A DNA stretch of 64,000 bases, taken from Poindextera sp036494815. GTDB lineage: Bacteria > Pseudomonadota > Alphaproteobacteria > Caulobacterales > Caulobacteraceae. Shown here piece by piece: positions 52,068-59,906 of the stretch. Each line of letters opens with the position of its first letter. Within the stretch, counting starts at the first letter, position 1. The notes under the pieces were generated by a model. The model made no database searches. It was not told the DNA's origin and saw nothing but the letters and a program-made list of their open reading frames with translations. A program made the position numbers and the translations under genes. The stretch is taken from NCBI GenBank assembly GCA_036494815.1, contig DASXNV010000035.1, forward strand, positions 48,250-112,249, read 5' to 3'.

Positions 52068-52649
52068 ATGCTGACCGTCTATCACGCCCCCGGCTCGTTC
52101 TCGTCCCGCATCCTTTGGCTTTTGGAAGAACTAGTGGCGCACTACCAGATAACGGTGGTCAGCTACCCCAAGGACGATGGCTCCAACGCCGACCCGAGGA
52201 ACCCGCATCCGCACGGCTACACGCCGGCGCTGGATCATGACGGCCATGTGGTGACCGAGACTGGAGCGATAGCCCTCTATCTGACGGACCTATTTCCGAA
52301 CTCACCCATCGGCGTCCCAGTTGGCGACCCGCTGCGCGGCCGCTATTTAACTTGGCTGTTCTACCAGGTGGGTCTCACCGAGCCGCTCATCTATATGAAG
52401 GGGGGCCGGATGCTGGACAACGACCCCACCATGTCGCGCCTCAACGACGCCATGATGGCCTATATCGAGACGACCCTGGCTCAAGGTCCATACATCCTGG
52501 GTGACCGATTCACGGCGGTGGATATTCTCTATATGAGCCTTTTCGAGCACGCTCGGCCGCTTTTGCCGGAGAGTCAGTTGTTGGACGCCTATCTGGCGCG
52601 CGGCCAGGGTCGTCCCGCCCGGATCAGGGCCATCGCCAAGGCCGGCTGA
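52068..52649 (+). CDS. Glutathione S-transferase family protein
   Basis: The 193-aa protein has an N-terminal thioredoxin-like domain (LTVYHAPGSFSSRILWLLEEL, with Ser in the usual catalytic region, and ETGAIALYLTDLFP for the GSH-binding turn) and an all-helical C-terminal domain (ILGDRFTAVDILYMSLFEH). It may conjugate or remove glutathione from reactive products. The start at 52068 matches the family; the frame runs back to 51918. It converges on the KstD-like gene with 4 bases between the stops. Confidence 0.88.
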   Translation: MLTVYHAPGSFSSRILWLLEELVAHYQITVVSYPKDDGSNADPRNPHPHGYTPALDHDGHVVTETGAIALYLTDLFPNSPIGVPVGDPLRGRYLTWLFYQVGLTEPLIYMKGGRMLDNDPTMSRLNDAMMAYIETTLAQGPYILGDRFTAVDILYMSLFEHARPLLPESQLLDAYLARGQGRPARIRAIAKAG

Positions 52650-52653
52650 CGGC

Positions 52654-54324
52654 CTATCGCGCCTCGGCCAGGGCGCGGGCCGCGATATAGCCAAAGGTCA
52701 GGCTGAGGGTGTTGTTGCCGCCATTGCCGGGCGCGCGCCCTCGCCAGAGCGAATTCATGTCCAACCCGACCGCATGCAGACCAGGGATGGGCTGGTCATC
52801 AGCGCCCAGCACGCGCGCCTTGGCGTCGACCCTGAGGCCTACCGTAGTGGTAGTGTCGCCTGGAAAGACCTTCACCGCATAGAAGGGCGCCGCCTCGATC
52901 GGCCCAAGGCAAGGATTGGGCTTGTGTTCGGGATCGCCCATGAAGGCGTCCGCCTTGTCGGCGCCGCGCCCGAAATCGGGGTCCGCGCCGGCGACTGCGT
53001 ATCCATTGAACCGGTTCACCGTGTCTTCCAGTCCCGCCGCGTCGGCGCCGATGGCCTGGGCGAGCGCGCCCAGAGTGGGCGCGACGACCACATAGCCGGC
53101 CTTGATCAATCGTTTCAGGCCGAAGCCGCCGGGCCGCACCAGGCCAAGGCCGTAGTTGCGAATGAACCGGTGGTCACAGATCAGGTGCGCGGGGACCGAG
53201 CCCGTTTGGTGCATCGGCTGCACCAGGTTGGTGGTCGCCTCGTTGCCGAACCGTTCGCCCCGAGCATTGACCGCGATGCAGCCCGGCTTGCCACGATCCA
53301 GGAACAGGTGCGGAAACTTGCTCAAAGACCCGTCTGGCTTTCGCAGCACCGACACCACCACCCAGCCAGCGTTGCTGAGGTTGTCGCCATCGAACTGGCC
53401 GCCGACCTGCAGGCCCTTGGTCAGGCCATCGCCGGTATTGCCCTCCGGCACGATGGAGACATGGTGTTCAGGGAACGGGATATAGCGTCGGCGCATCTCG
53501 GGGTTGGCCGAGAACCCGCCCGTCGCCAGCACGACGCCGCGGCGCGCGCGCACCTCGACAAGCTCGCCTTGATGGCGGCATACGACGCCCCTGACCGCCC
53601 CGTCCTCGGTGATCAGTCGCTCCATCGGACTGCGGCGCCATAGTTCAACGCCAGCGTCGATCGCTGAGCGCAATAGCCGCGCCGTCAAGGCGTTGCCCAT
53701 GGTCAGGCGTGCGCCCCGTGGATATTGCAGGCGATCGATGGCGTATCGGACGGCCAGCTTGGCCATATGCCAGAACGAGGCGAACGACTTGGTGAAGCGG
53801 GCCGCGTGAGCCATGTCGCCCAGTCCGATCATCAGCCCGCCAGGCGCGTTGAACTCGGCCAGGGGCGGGCGCAGCGCGCCGAAATACTCGCCGAGCGCGC
53901 GGCCGTCATAGTCTACGGGCGTCAACAGCCGCCCGCTCGGCGAAAACCCGGCCACTTGCGGATGCCAATCGGCGAAACCTTGCTGAAGGACGAATTTCAC
54001 GGAGGTCCTGGCCTCCAGGTGCTCGACCATGCCGGCCGCATTGTGCAGAAAGGCCTCGAGTAGGTCCCGGCGGATGGCCGGCCCGACGACCTCAGCCGCG
54101 TAGCGGAAAGCGTCGTCCAGGTCGTCCTTGACACCCGCGGCGCTAGCCTGAGGGCTACAGGGAACCCAGATTCCACCGCCGGACAGAGCGGTGGTTCCGC
54201 CGAAATATTCTGTCTTCTCCAGCAGCAGCACGTCGAGCCCAAGGGTCGCGGCGACAGTCGCCGCCGTCAATCCGGCCCCGCCCGAGCCGACCACCACCAC
54301 ATCCTTCACGATCGGATCCGGCAC
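52654..54324 (-). CDS. FAD-dependent 3-ketosteroid dehydrogenase-like/fumarate reductase-like protein
   Basis: The 556-aa flavoprotein has the FAD loop VVVVGSGGAGLTAAT at residues 9-23, EKTEYFGGTTALSGGG, ATGGFS and C-terminal APGNGGNNTLSLTFGYIAARAL. Length and pattern suit ketosteroid Delta1-dehydrogenase-like enzymes, which introduce a ring C=C bond. A fumarate-reductase-like role is possible. It starts with GTG one base after the SnoaL stop. Its presence is one reason to think the substrate is polycyclic. Confidence 0.87.
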   Translation of the reverse strand: MPDPIVKDVVVVGSGGAGLTAATVAATLGLDVLLLEKTEYFGGTTALSGGGIWVPCSPQASAAGVKDDLDDAFRYAAEVVGPAIRRDLLEAFLHNAAGMVEHLEARTSVKFVLQQGFADWHPQVAGFSPSGRLLTPVDYDGRALGEYFGALRPPLAEFNAPGGLMIGLGDMAHAARFTKSFASFWHMAKLAVRYAIDRLQYPRGARLTMGNALTARLLRSAIDAGVELWRRSPMERLITEDGAVRGVVCRHQGELVEVRARRGVVLATGGFSANPEMRRRYIPFPEHHVSIVPEGNTGDGLTKGLQVGGQFDGDNLSNAGWVVVSVLRKPDGSLSKFPHLFLDRGKPGCIAVNARGERFGNEATTNLVQPMHQTGSVPAHLICDHRFIRNYGLGLVRPGGFGLKRLIKAGYVVVAPTLGALAQAIGADAAGLEDTVNRFNGYAVAGADPDFGRGADKADAFMGDPEHKPNPCLGPIEAAPFYAVKVFPGDTTTTVGLRVDAKARVLGADDQPIPGLHAVGLDMNSLWRGRAPGNGGNNTLSLTFGYIAARALAEAR

Positions 54325-54325
54325 T

Positions 54326-54784
54326 TCACCCTCGTCCTTGCGCGGCCGCGGGCGCGTCTGTCAGCCGTTCGAAATGGGCGAAGGCGGTGGCGGTGCAGCA
54401 ATAGTCGTGGACCGCCGTAACCCTGCCGTCCTGGGTCCAGAACATCAGGCAGTAGACATTGGCGTAGACGCCCCCGTCAGTTCGTATGCCGTGGCCCTCC
54501 GTCTCCAGCACAGCGCGTTCGCCGGCCTCGAGTTCGCTGACGATGGTCATGACCACCGGCTTGGCCATAACCCCAGCGCCCCGGACCACCTTGCTCACAA
54601 AGATCTCGCGATCCCAGCGCACCCCCAGCTCCGGCGGCGTCCTGGCCATGCCGGCGTAGGTGAAGTCCGGCGCGAGCAGCGTTTCAAAGACGGATGCATC
54701 ACGGGCGTTGAGTGCGGACACCCACCGCCTGGCCAGAACGACGGGGCTGTCCGCTTTCGATTCTGTCTTACGGCTGTCGGCCAT
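54326..54784 (-). CDS. SnoaL/NTF2-like protein (separate group)
   Basis: The 152-aa protein has an NTF2-like fold: VSALNARDASVFETLLAPDFTY as the first helix/strand, then TAVHDYCCTATAFAHFE near the end. It is not closely similar to the pair at 38986/59491. The stop is one base before the KstD-like start, so both are co-translated. It may be an isomerase, dehydratase or substrate-binding subunit for that flavoprotein. Confidence 0.8.
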   Translation of the reverse strand: MADSRKTESKADSPVVLARRWVSALNARDASVFETLLAPDFTYAGMARTPPELGVRWDREIFVSKVVRGAGVMAKPVVMTIVSELEAGERAVLETEGHGIRTDGGVYANVYCLMFWTQDGRVTAVHDYCCTATAFAHFERLTDAPAAAQGRG

Positions 54785-54999
54785 GGAACGCTCGCTTCCC
54801 GCGCACGCTTATTGCGCGCCTTGCGGCGTCTTTGCGCGCCACATCCTTTGACTGATCGGCCAGGGCGAAGCTGCATGCAATCCCTTCTCGTTTGATCCTG
54901 CGTCAAGCTGAGATTGGTCGTGGCGCGCGACGGCGCCGCGGCAAACCCGCTATAGGATGCTCAGAACAAAGAGCGGTTCACGTTCGGAGGAGACTGTCG

Positions 55000-56211
55000 A
55001 TGGTGGGGTTGGATCAGCCGATGACGGACCGCCCTTACCCGGCGCGCGAGGGCCGCCTTCCGCGTCACCTGGACCAAGTGAATGCACCTTGGCTGACGAG
55101 CCTGCTGCGCAACCGCTATCCCGGAATCGAGGTGCGGGGCATGGAGGTGGTTGAGGTCAAGAATAGCCACACCACCAAACTGAGGCTGGCGTTGGATCTC
55201 AACGAAGTCGGGCTGTCAGTGGGCGTGCCGCGGCAGGTCTGCCTGAAGTCCAACTGGTCGGAAGGCTTTGAAAGCGGCGACATCTGTGAGCTGGAGGCGC
55301 GTTTCTATCACCTGATGCGCAACCAACTGACTGCGCCCTTGCCCCAGACCTACTATACCGACTGGGACGGAGACGGCGGCGGCCGGGGCCTGGTGATCAT
55401 GGAAGATCTCGCCGCCGCACCCGGCGAGTTTGGCAATAGCGCCCATCACCTTGGCGTGGACGGGGTGGCCAAGGCGCTGACGTCGCTGGCGGTGCTGCAT
55501 GCCGCCCTGTGGGATAGTCCGCAGCTGGAAGCCCAGGCCTGGCTGCAGAAGTCGATGGACACGCCCGTCGACACTGATCAGCTCCTGCGCATGTACAACT
55601 ACTGGGCGCTGAACCTGGCCAAGCCCGCCTACCAGGCGATCTTGCCGCAATGGATCTATCAGACACCGGAACTCTTCGCCCAGGCCTATGACGAACTGGC
55701 GGCGTTCGAACGGGAGCAGAATGCGCCCTATTGCTTGGTCCACGGCGACGCCCACCAGGGCAACAGCTTCCTGCGCGCGAACGGCGAACGCGTCTGGCAT
55801 GACTGGCAGCTGGTGCGGAAGGGCCGACCTTGGCGTGATCTGACCTATATGATGCTGGGGGCCCTGACCGTGGAGGAACGCCGCGCCTCTGCAAGCGAGC
55901 TGATCCAGCACTATCGCCAGGCGCTTGAAGCCGCGGGCGCCGAGGGCGTGCTGAGCCAGGACGCGGCGTGGGAGCAATTCCGGCGCTGGCCCGTGTACGG
56001 CATGCAGGCTTGGCTGGCCAATGTCGACCAGTGGGGCCAGGGTGGCCTGCATATCGTCGAGCGGTTCTTCACCGCGGCCGAAGACCTCGACACCATCAAA
56101 TTACTGACGACCGGCAAGGCGCCGCGCCGCAGGATCCAGCTGGGCGTCGGCGCGCGGCCCGTCGCGCCAGGGCTGCAGCCCTCGACTGACAAGAGTGGAG
56201 TGTTGCAATGA
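55000..56211 (+). CDS. APH-like phosphotransferase (hydroxyl kinase family)
   Basis: The 403-aa protein has the kinase catalytic loop HGDAHQGN followed by the metal-binding Asp in HDWQLV, features of the aminoglycoside phosphotransferase/CHK clan. The N-terminal lobe has VCLKSN as likely ATP lysine strand. Such kinases in catabolic clusters may phosphorylate a hydroxyl of an acyl-CoA or sterol-like molecule, as in ACAD11 or ecdysteroid kinases; resistance is less likely here. The ATG follows GGAGGAG. Its stop overlaps the SDR start by 4 bases (ATGA). Confidence 0.85.
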   Translation: MVGLDQPMTDRPYPAREGRLPRHLDQVNAPWLTSLLRNRYPGIEVRGMEVVEVKNSHTTKLRLALDLNEVGLSVGVPRQVCLKSNWSEGFESGDICELEARFYHLMRNQLTAPLPQTYYTDWDGDGGGRGLVIMEDLAAAPGEFGNSAHHLGVDGVAKALTSLAVLHAALWDSPQLEAQAWLQKSMDTPVDTDQLLRMYNYWALNLAKPAYQAILPQWIYQTPELFAQAYDELAAFEREQNAPYCLVHGDAHQGNSFLRANGERVWHDWQLVRKGRPWRDLTYMMLGALTVEERRASASELIQHYRQALEAAGAEGVLSQDAAWEQFRRWPVYGMQAWLANVDQWGQGGLHIVERFFTAAEDLDTIKLLTTGKAPRRRIQLGVGARPVAPGLQPSTDKSGVLQ

Positions 56212-56987
56212 CAGGCGAACTGACTGGAAAGCGGATTGTGATCACCGGCGGCGCAAAGGGCATGGCCGCCGCCATGGTCCGCGATTTCGTTCGCCACGGC
56301 GCGGCAGTGGTCGCGTTCGACATCGACGAGGTAGGCGGGAGCGCGACCACCGACAGTGCGACCGCCGAAGGTCCAGGGCGGGCCGAATTCGTCGCCTGTG
56401 ACGTATCATCCGAGCCCTCGGTTCTGGCGGCCTTTGCTGAAGCAGTGTCCAGGCTTGGGGGTCTCGACGGCCTGGTGCATGCGGCGGGCATAGCGCCGGG
56501 CGCTCCTGCTGAGACGATCACCCTGGCCGACTGGGAGAGCGTCTTCGCCGTCAACGCCCGCGGAACGTTCCTCACCAACCAAGCCGCCTTCCCGTATCTG
56601 AAGAGCCGGGGCGGACGGATCTTGAACTTCGCGTCCAGTGCTGGAATGTCGGGCCTCCCGGGCAAGGCTCACTATTCCGCCGCCAAGGGCGCCGTCCTGG
56701 CCTGGACCCGGACCATCGCCCAGGAATGGGGACGCTACGCGATAACCGCCAACGCTATCGCGCCGGCGATCTGGACCCCAATGTACGCCAAGACCCGCTC
56801 GCTCATGAGCGAGACCCAGCTCGCCGATCACGACCGGATGATCGCGGCGCAGATGCCCATCGACGGACGCCTCGGCGACCCCGACCGGGACCTGGCGCCG
56901 GTCTTGCGCTTTCTGATGGGCGATGGCGCACGCTTCATCACCGGACAGACGATCGCCATCGACGGCGGCCTGGTGATGGTGCGCTAA
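56208..56987 (+). CDS. SDR-family oxidoreductase, classical
   Basis: The 259-aa SDR has TGGAKGMAAAMV as cofactor loop, VHAAGIA in place of NNAG, catalytic YSAAK in AHYSAAKG (intact Tyr-x3-Lys), and C-terminal FITGQTIAIDGG. It starts inside the stop of the kinase gene (ATGA), so the two may act in order: hydroxyl oxidation or phosphorylation of the same metabolite. It converges on the DUF1214 gene. Confidence 0.9.
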   Translation: MTGELTGKRIVITGGAKGMAAAMVRDFVRHGAAVVAFDIDEVGGSATTDSATAEGPGRAEFVACDVSSEPSVLAAFAEAVSRLGGLDGLVHAAGIAPGAPAETITLADWESVFAVNARGTFLTNQAAFPYLKSRGGRILNFASSAGMSGLPGKAHYSAAKGAVLAWTRTIAQEWGRYAITANAIAPAIWTPMYAKTRSLMSETQLADHDRMIAAQMPIDGRLGDPDRDLAPVLRFLMGDGARFITGQTIAIDGGLVMVR

Positions 56988-57000
56988 GCGGGCCGTATCG

Positions 57001-58107
57001 TCAGTCGCCCCATCGCTGCAGCACTTTCGGCCAGTCGATCGCGTCGAGCCGCACCAGCGTGGTTTGCGGCGCCACCACCTTTTTCGCGCTGGTCCAGCGG
57101 AACATCATGTTGCCGAGTACATGATTGCATGTGTCCAGCCATTCGCCGCCGTCAGGACGCCGATGCGCGAGGACCATGGTCACGCTGCCGTCCAGGTTGG
57201 GCGTGGTGGTGAACTTATTGAGGTTGATGCGGGCGCGCGTGTAGTCGAGCGATTCCAGCCAGTAGTTATAGAGGCATAGGCCCCAGTTCTCGCATTCCGG
57301 CACTTCCGGAAGATGCACCAGTAGCGCTTCGTCGGGCTCGATGCGGAAGGCCGACCAGAAGTAGCGATAGTTCGGATCGCCGCCCATGGCCTGCATGATC
57401 GTTTCGTCAGCTGCTGAAAGCCCGTTGACGTCCTGGCGAAGAATGCCCGCAAGGTTCAGAAACGTCCGGCCGGTGTTCAGCACGAATTTTTCCGCCTTGC
57501 TGGTCCTGGTCAGCGCATCGACAAGCTGCATGGGTCGGTCCGGCCCGACGTCCGACAACAGCCGAATGCGACAAGTCATCTCCCGCTCGACGGCGCGGTC
57601 GCCAAAGGTCTGCCGCAACATTAGCGTGGTTGACCGCTCGGCCAACCGCAACCAGTTCTCTGATTGCTCCGCGCCGCCGATCCGGACCGTGAAATTCCCC
57701 TCAGCGTCGGTTTTGAATGCTGCACCGTCGAGAAACCCTGAGGTCACCTGCCGTGCGTCTTCTCCCCGTTCTGCCGATGTGAGGTTGAAATAGGGCACGG
57801 AGCCGACATTGCCTGTGAGCTCATACTCGTAGCGGCCGTCGACCTCGGTCATCAGATAGATGCTGTCCGGGTTATCGAGCCCCCATTTGAGGCGCTCGTT
57901 CTTGGTCGGCGCCATGAAGGGTTCGAGCGGATCGGCATATTCGATCTGACGCTCGATTCCGCCGCGGAGCAGCCGCGTCAGATAACGCAGGCCCTCCGCC
58001 TGGGTGACTTCATCGACGTCCTGCGCTGTCGACAGGATCTCGCGCCCGGCCGTCTTGAGGCCGTCGCAGAACCGCTCCCACTGCGCGATGGTTTGCTCGG
58101 GTCCCAT
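57001..58107 (-). CDS. DUF1214 protein
   Basis: The 368-aa protein carries a DUF1214-like C-terminus: EALLVHLPEVPECENWGLCLYNYW, then DYTRARINLN and AHRRPDGGEWLDT. No signal peptide or membrane segment is seen, unlike many DUF1254/DUF1214 proteins. It has no firm biochemical role. It lies 28 bases after the sulfotransferase gene in a four-gene minus operon headed by the PKD hydrolase. It may be a substrate-binding or lyase-like component; that is speculation. Confidence 0.75.
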   Translation of the reverse strand: MGPEQTIAQWERFCDGLKTAGREILSTAQDVDEVTQAEGLRYLTRLLRGGIERQIEYADPLEPFMAPTKNERLKWGLDNPDSIYLMTEVDGRYEYELTGNVGSVPYFNLTSAERGEDARQVTSGFLDGAAFKTDAEGNFTVRIGGAEQSENWLRLAERSTTLMLRQTFGDRAVEREMTCRIRLLSDVGPDRPMQLVDALTRTSKAEKFVLNTGRTFLNLAGILRQDVNGLSAADETIMQAMGGDPNYRYFWSAFRIEPDEALLVHLPEVPECENWGLCLYNYWLESLDYTRARINLNKFTTTPNLDGSVTMVLAHRRPDGGEWLDTCNHVLGNMMFRWTSAKKVVAPQTTLVRLDAIDWPKVLQRWGD

Positions 58108-58135
58108 GTGGTCGATCTTTCTGTGGGAGCTGGCG

Positions 58136-59410
58136 TCAAATCTCGTTCGGCACAGCGAAATAGCCTTGATAGGTCTGGTAGTGGATGCGTTCGCTTTCGG
58201 CGGCCCTGGCAGGCGCCTTTTCGTAGTCGTGCTTGCCGTGCACGCCTTTGGTCTTGGCGGCGAGATAGGCCTGCATGCGATCGGCGGCTTCGTCGCTCAG
58301 AATCATACCGAGCTGATCGTAGACGGATCGGATCTCCGCCATCGGCTCGCCGACAAACCTGTCGTAATAGAAGTTAGCGTAATCTCCGTTGGGCAGCCGG
58401 CCGTCTTCGATCATGGCGATGGCGCCGTCCCAGGCCCTTCCACGTTTGTCCGCCGCCGCCAGAACATTGACATCGAGTTCGCCAGAGCCCCAGGGATTGT
58501 CGGTGCGCTGCCAGTACAGAGTGCCTAAAAAGCTGGTCACGGAATCTGCTGTGACCACGGGATCGCGGTGGGTGAAGATCACGCGCATCCCTGGGAACAC
58601 CTTCAGGTACGCCTCGACATGCACAAGGTGCGACGGACTCTTCATCAGCCAATGCTCGGCCTGCATTCGCGATTGAAGCAGTTTCAGGATCGTCTTTTGC
58701 CATTTGAAGGTCGACGCGAGATCGCGCCCATGCAGATAGGCCGCGTAGGACGGCACATGGAGGAACATCGGGAAAATTTCGGATACAAAACTTAGGTATT
58801 CCAGTTCGAGGCTCTCGACTGGCAGATCCGCGCCCGATCTGTGCATCGAATCATGCTCGGGACTCATCGCCCGGATCAACTCGATGAGGCGTTCGGCCTT
58901 GGCGATCCGAGGATCTGCGTCATAGCTCGCCGGCTCAGGCGGCGGCACGGGAAATGCGGCCTCCCATTTTTGGGCCACACGGAACCGCGGATCCTGGGCG
59001 AGCACTTCAAACAGAATCGTCGTGCCCGATCGTCCATAGCCGGTGATAAACACCGGCCGATCGATCACCTCACGCTCCACCTCGGCGTGACGGTGATACC
59101 AGTCGACGATGCGTAGGCGAGACTCAAGATACTGAAGAAATTCCGTACGCGTCAGAATTCGTCCGGCCAAATGAAGATCGGCCTCGGTGTCGATAGCCTT
59201 CATCAGAATCGAAAACGGCTCGAGCCAGTCATCCTCGCCGAAGTCCGACAGGCCCGTATTGAGTGTCGCCTGCCGCATCAGTGAGTCCGGCGTGAGCGGA
59301 ACGACCCCCGTGATATCGAGACCGCCGCCGAGCTCGTTCAGCCGCTTCATCCATTCGGGCCGCGGGGCCGGAACAAAAACGTCGCGCCGATCGTAGATCT
59401 GTTCAGCCAC
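58136..59410 (-). CDS. Sulfotransferase-family protein
   Basis: The 424-aa protein contains the PAPS 5'-phosphosulfate loop GYGRSGTT (124-131) after VFIT, and VIFTHRDPVVTADS as the 3'-phosphate binding segment, matching the Sulfotransf_3 group. It would transfer sulfate to a hydroxyl. The GTG start is supported by GGAGC 7 bases upstream. It sits between a SnoaL-like protein and DUF1214 in the second PKD-hydrolase operon. Similar genes occur in sphingomonad catabolic clusters, where the P-loop may serve a different transfer. Confidence 0.88.
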   Translation of the reverse strand: MAEQIYDRRDVFVPAPRPEWMKRLNELGGGLDITGVVPLTPDSLMRQATLNTGLSDFGEDDWLEPFSILMKAIDTEADLHLAGRILTRTEFLQYLESRLRIVDWYHRHAEVEREVIDRPVFITGYGRSGTTILFEVLAQDPRFRVAQKWEAAFPVPPPEPASYDADPRIAKAERLIELIRAMSPEHDSMHRSGADLPVESLELEYLSFVSEIFPMFLHVPSYAAYLHGRDLASTFKWQKTILKLLQSRMQAEHWLMKSPSHLVHVEAYLKVFPGMRVIFTHRDPVVTADSVTSFLGTLYWQRTDNPWGSGELDVNVLAAADKRGRAWDGAIAMIEDGRLPNGDYANFYYDRFVGEPMAEIRSVYDQLGMILSDEAADRMQAYLAAKTKGVHGKHDYEKAPARAAESERIHYQTYQGYFAVPNEI

Positions 59411-59490
59411 AGCCTTGCTCCATCACGTCTTACGGCACTTGTGGCGGTCGACGGGTCGTTTAACAGCTTCATAGAAGGCGATTGGTCATT

Positions 59491-59853
59491 TCACTGGGTA
59501 TCCGTTCGGTGGAAGTAACGAATGTGCAGCCGCCCAGGCTCGAACCGGTAGGTCTCTATGCTCGGATTCGCGGCGCCGCCAACCAAGCGCACATTGCGTG
59601 CGAAGTAAGCCGCTTCGGAGCCATTGACGAGAACTTCGACTAGCTCGACTTTGACCTTGCCACCATAGGCGTCCCACATGTGATCGTAGGTCTTCCAGCC
59701 ATCACCGATCGGTTGGCCCACATATTCTATGGTGAGGTCTTCGTAGGCATAGGTTCGATAAAGGTCCGTCATATCCTGGCGACGGCCCTCGTTCCAAAAA
59801 CGGACCTGCTGCTGCAGGAACGCATGGATTTCAGCTTCGCTGGGCGCCGGCAT
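59491..59853 (-). CDS. SnoaL/NTF2-like protein (paralog 2)
   Basis: The 120-aa protein is similar to the one at 38986: both share IEYVGQPI, DHMW, NGSEAA and a final IRYF. The fold is NTF2-like. ATG 59853 is chosen since GGAGA is 8 bases upstream; a TTG at 59859 is possible. It follows the second PKD hydrolase with 53 bases between them, so hydrolase and SnoaL homologs lie in the same two gene neighbourhoods here, suggesting linked function. Confidence 0.82.
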   Translation of the reverse strand: MPAPSEAEIHAFLQQQVRFWNEGRRQDMTDLYRTYAYEDLTIEYVGQPIGDGWKTYDHMWDAYGGKVKVELVEVLVNGSEAAYFARNVRLVGGAANPSIETYRFEPGRLHIRYFHRTDTQ

Positions 59854-59906
59854 GATCAAGTCTCCGCTCGAAGGTTTTAAGTCGGGCGATGTGGAGGTCG
59901 GGCGGA

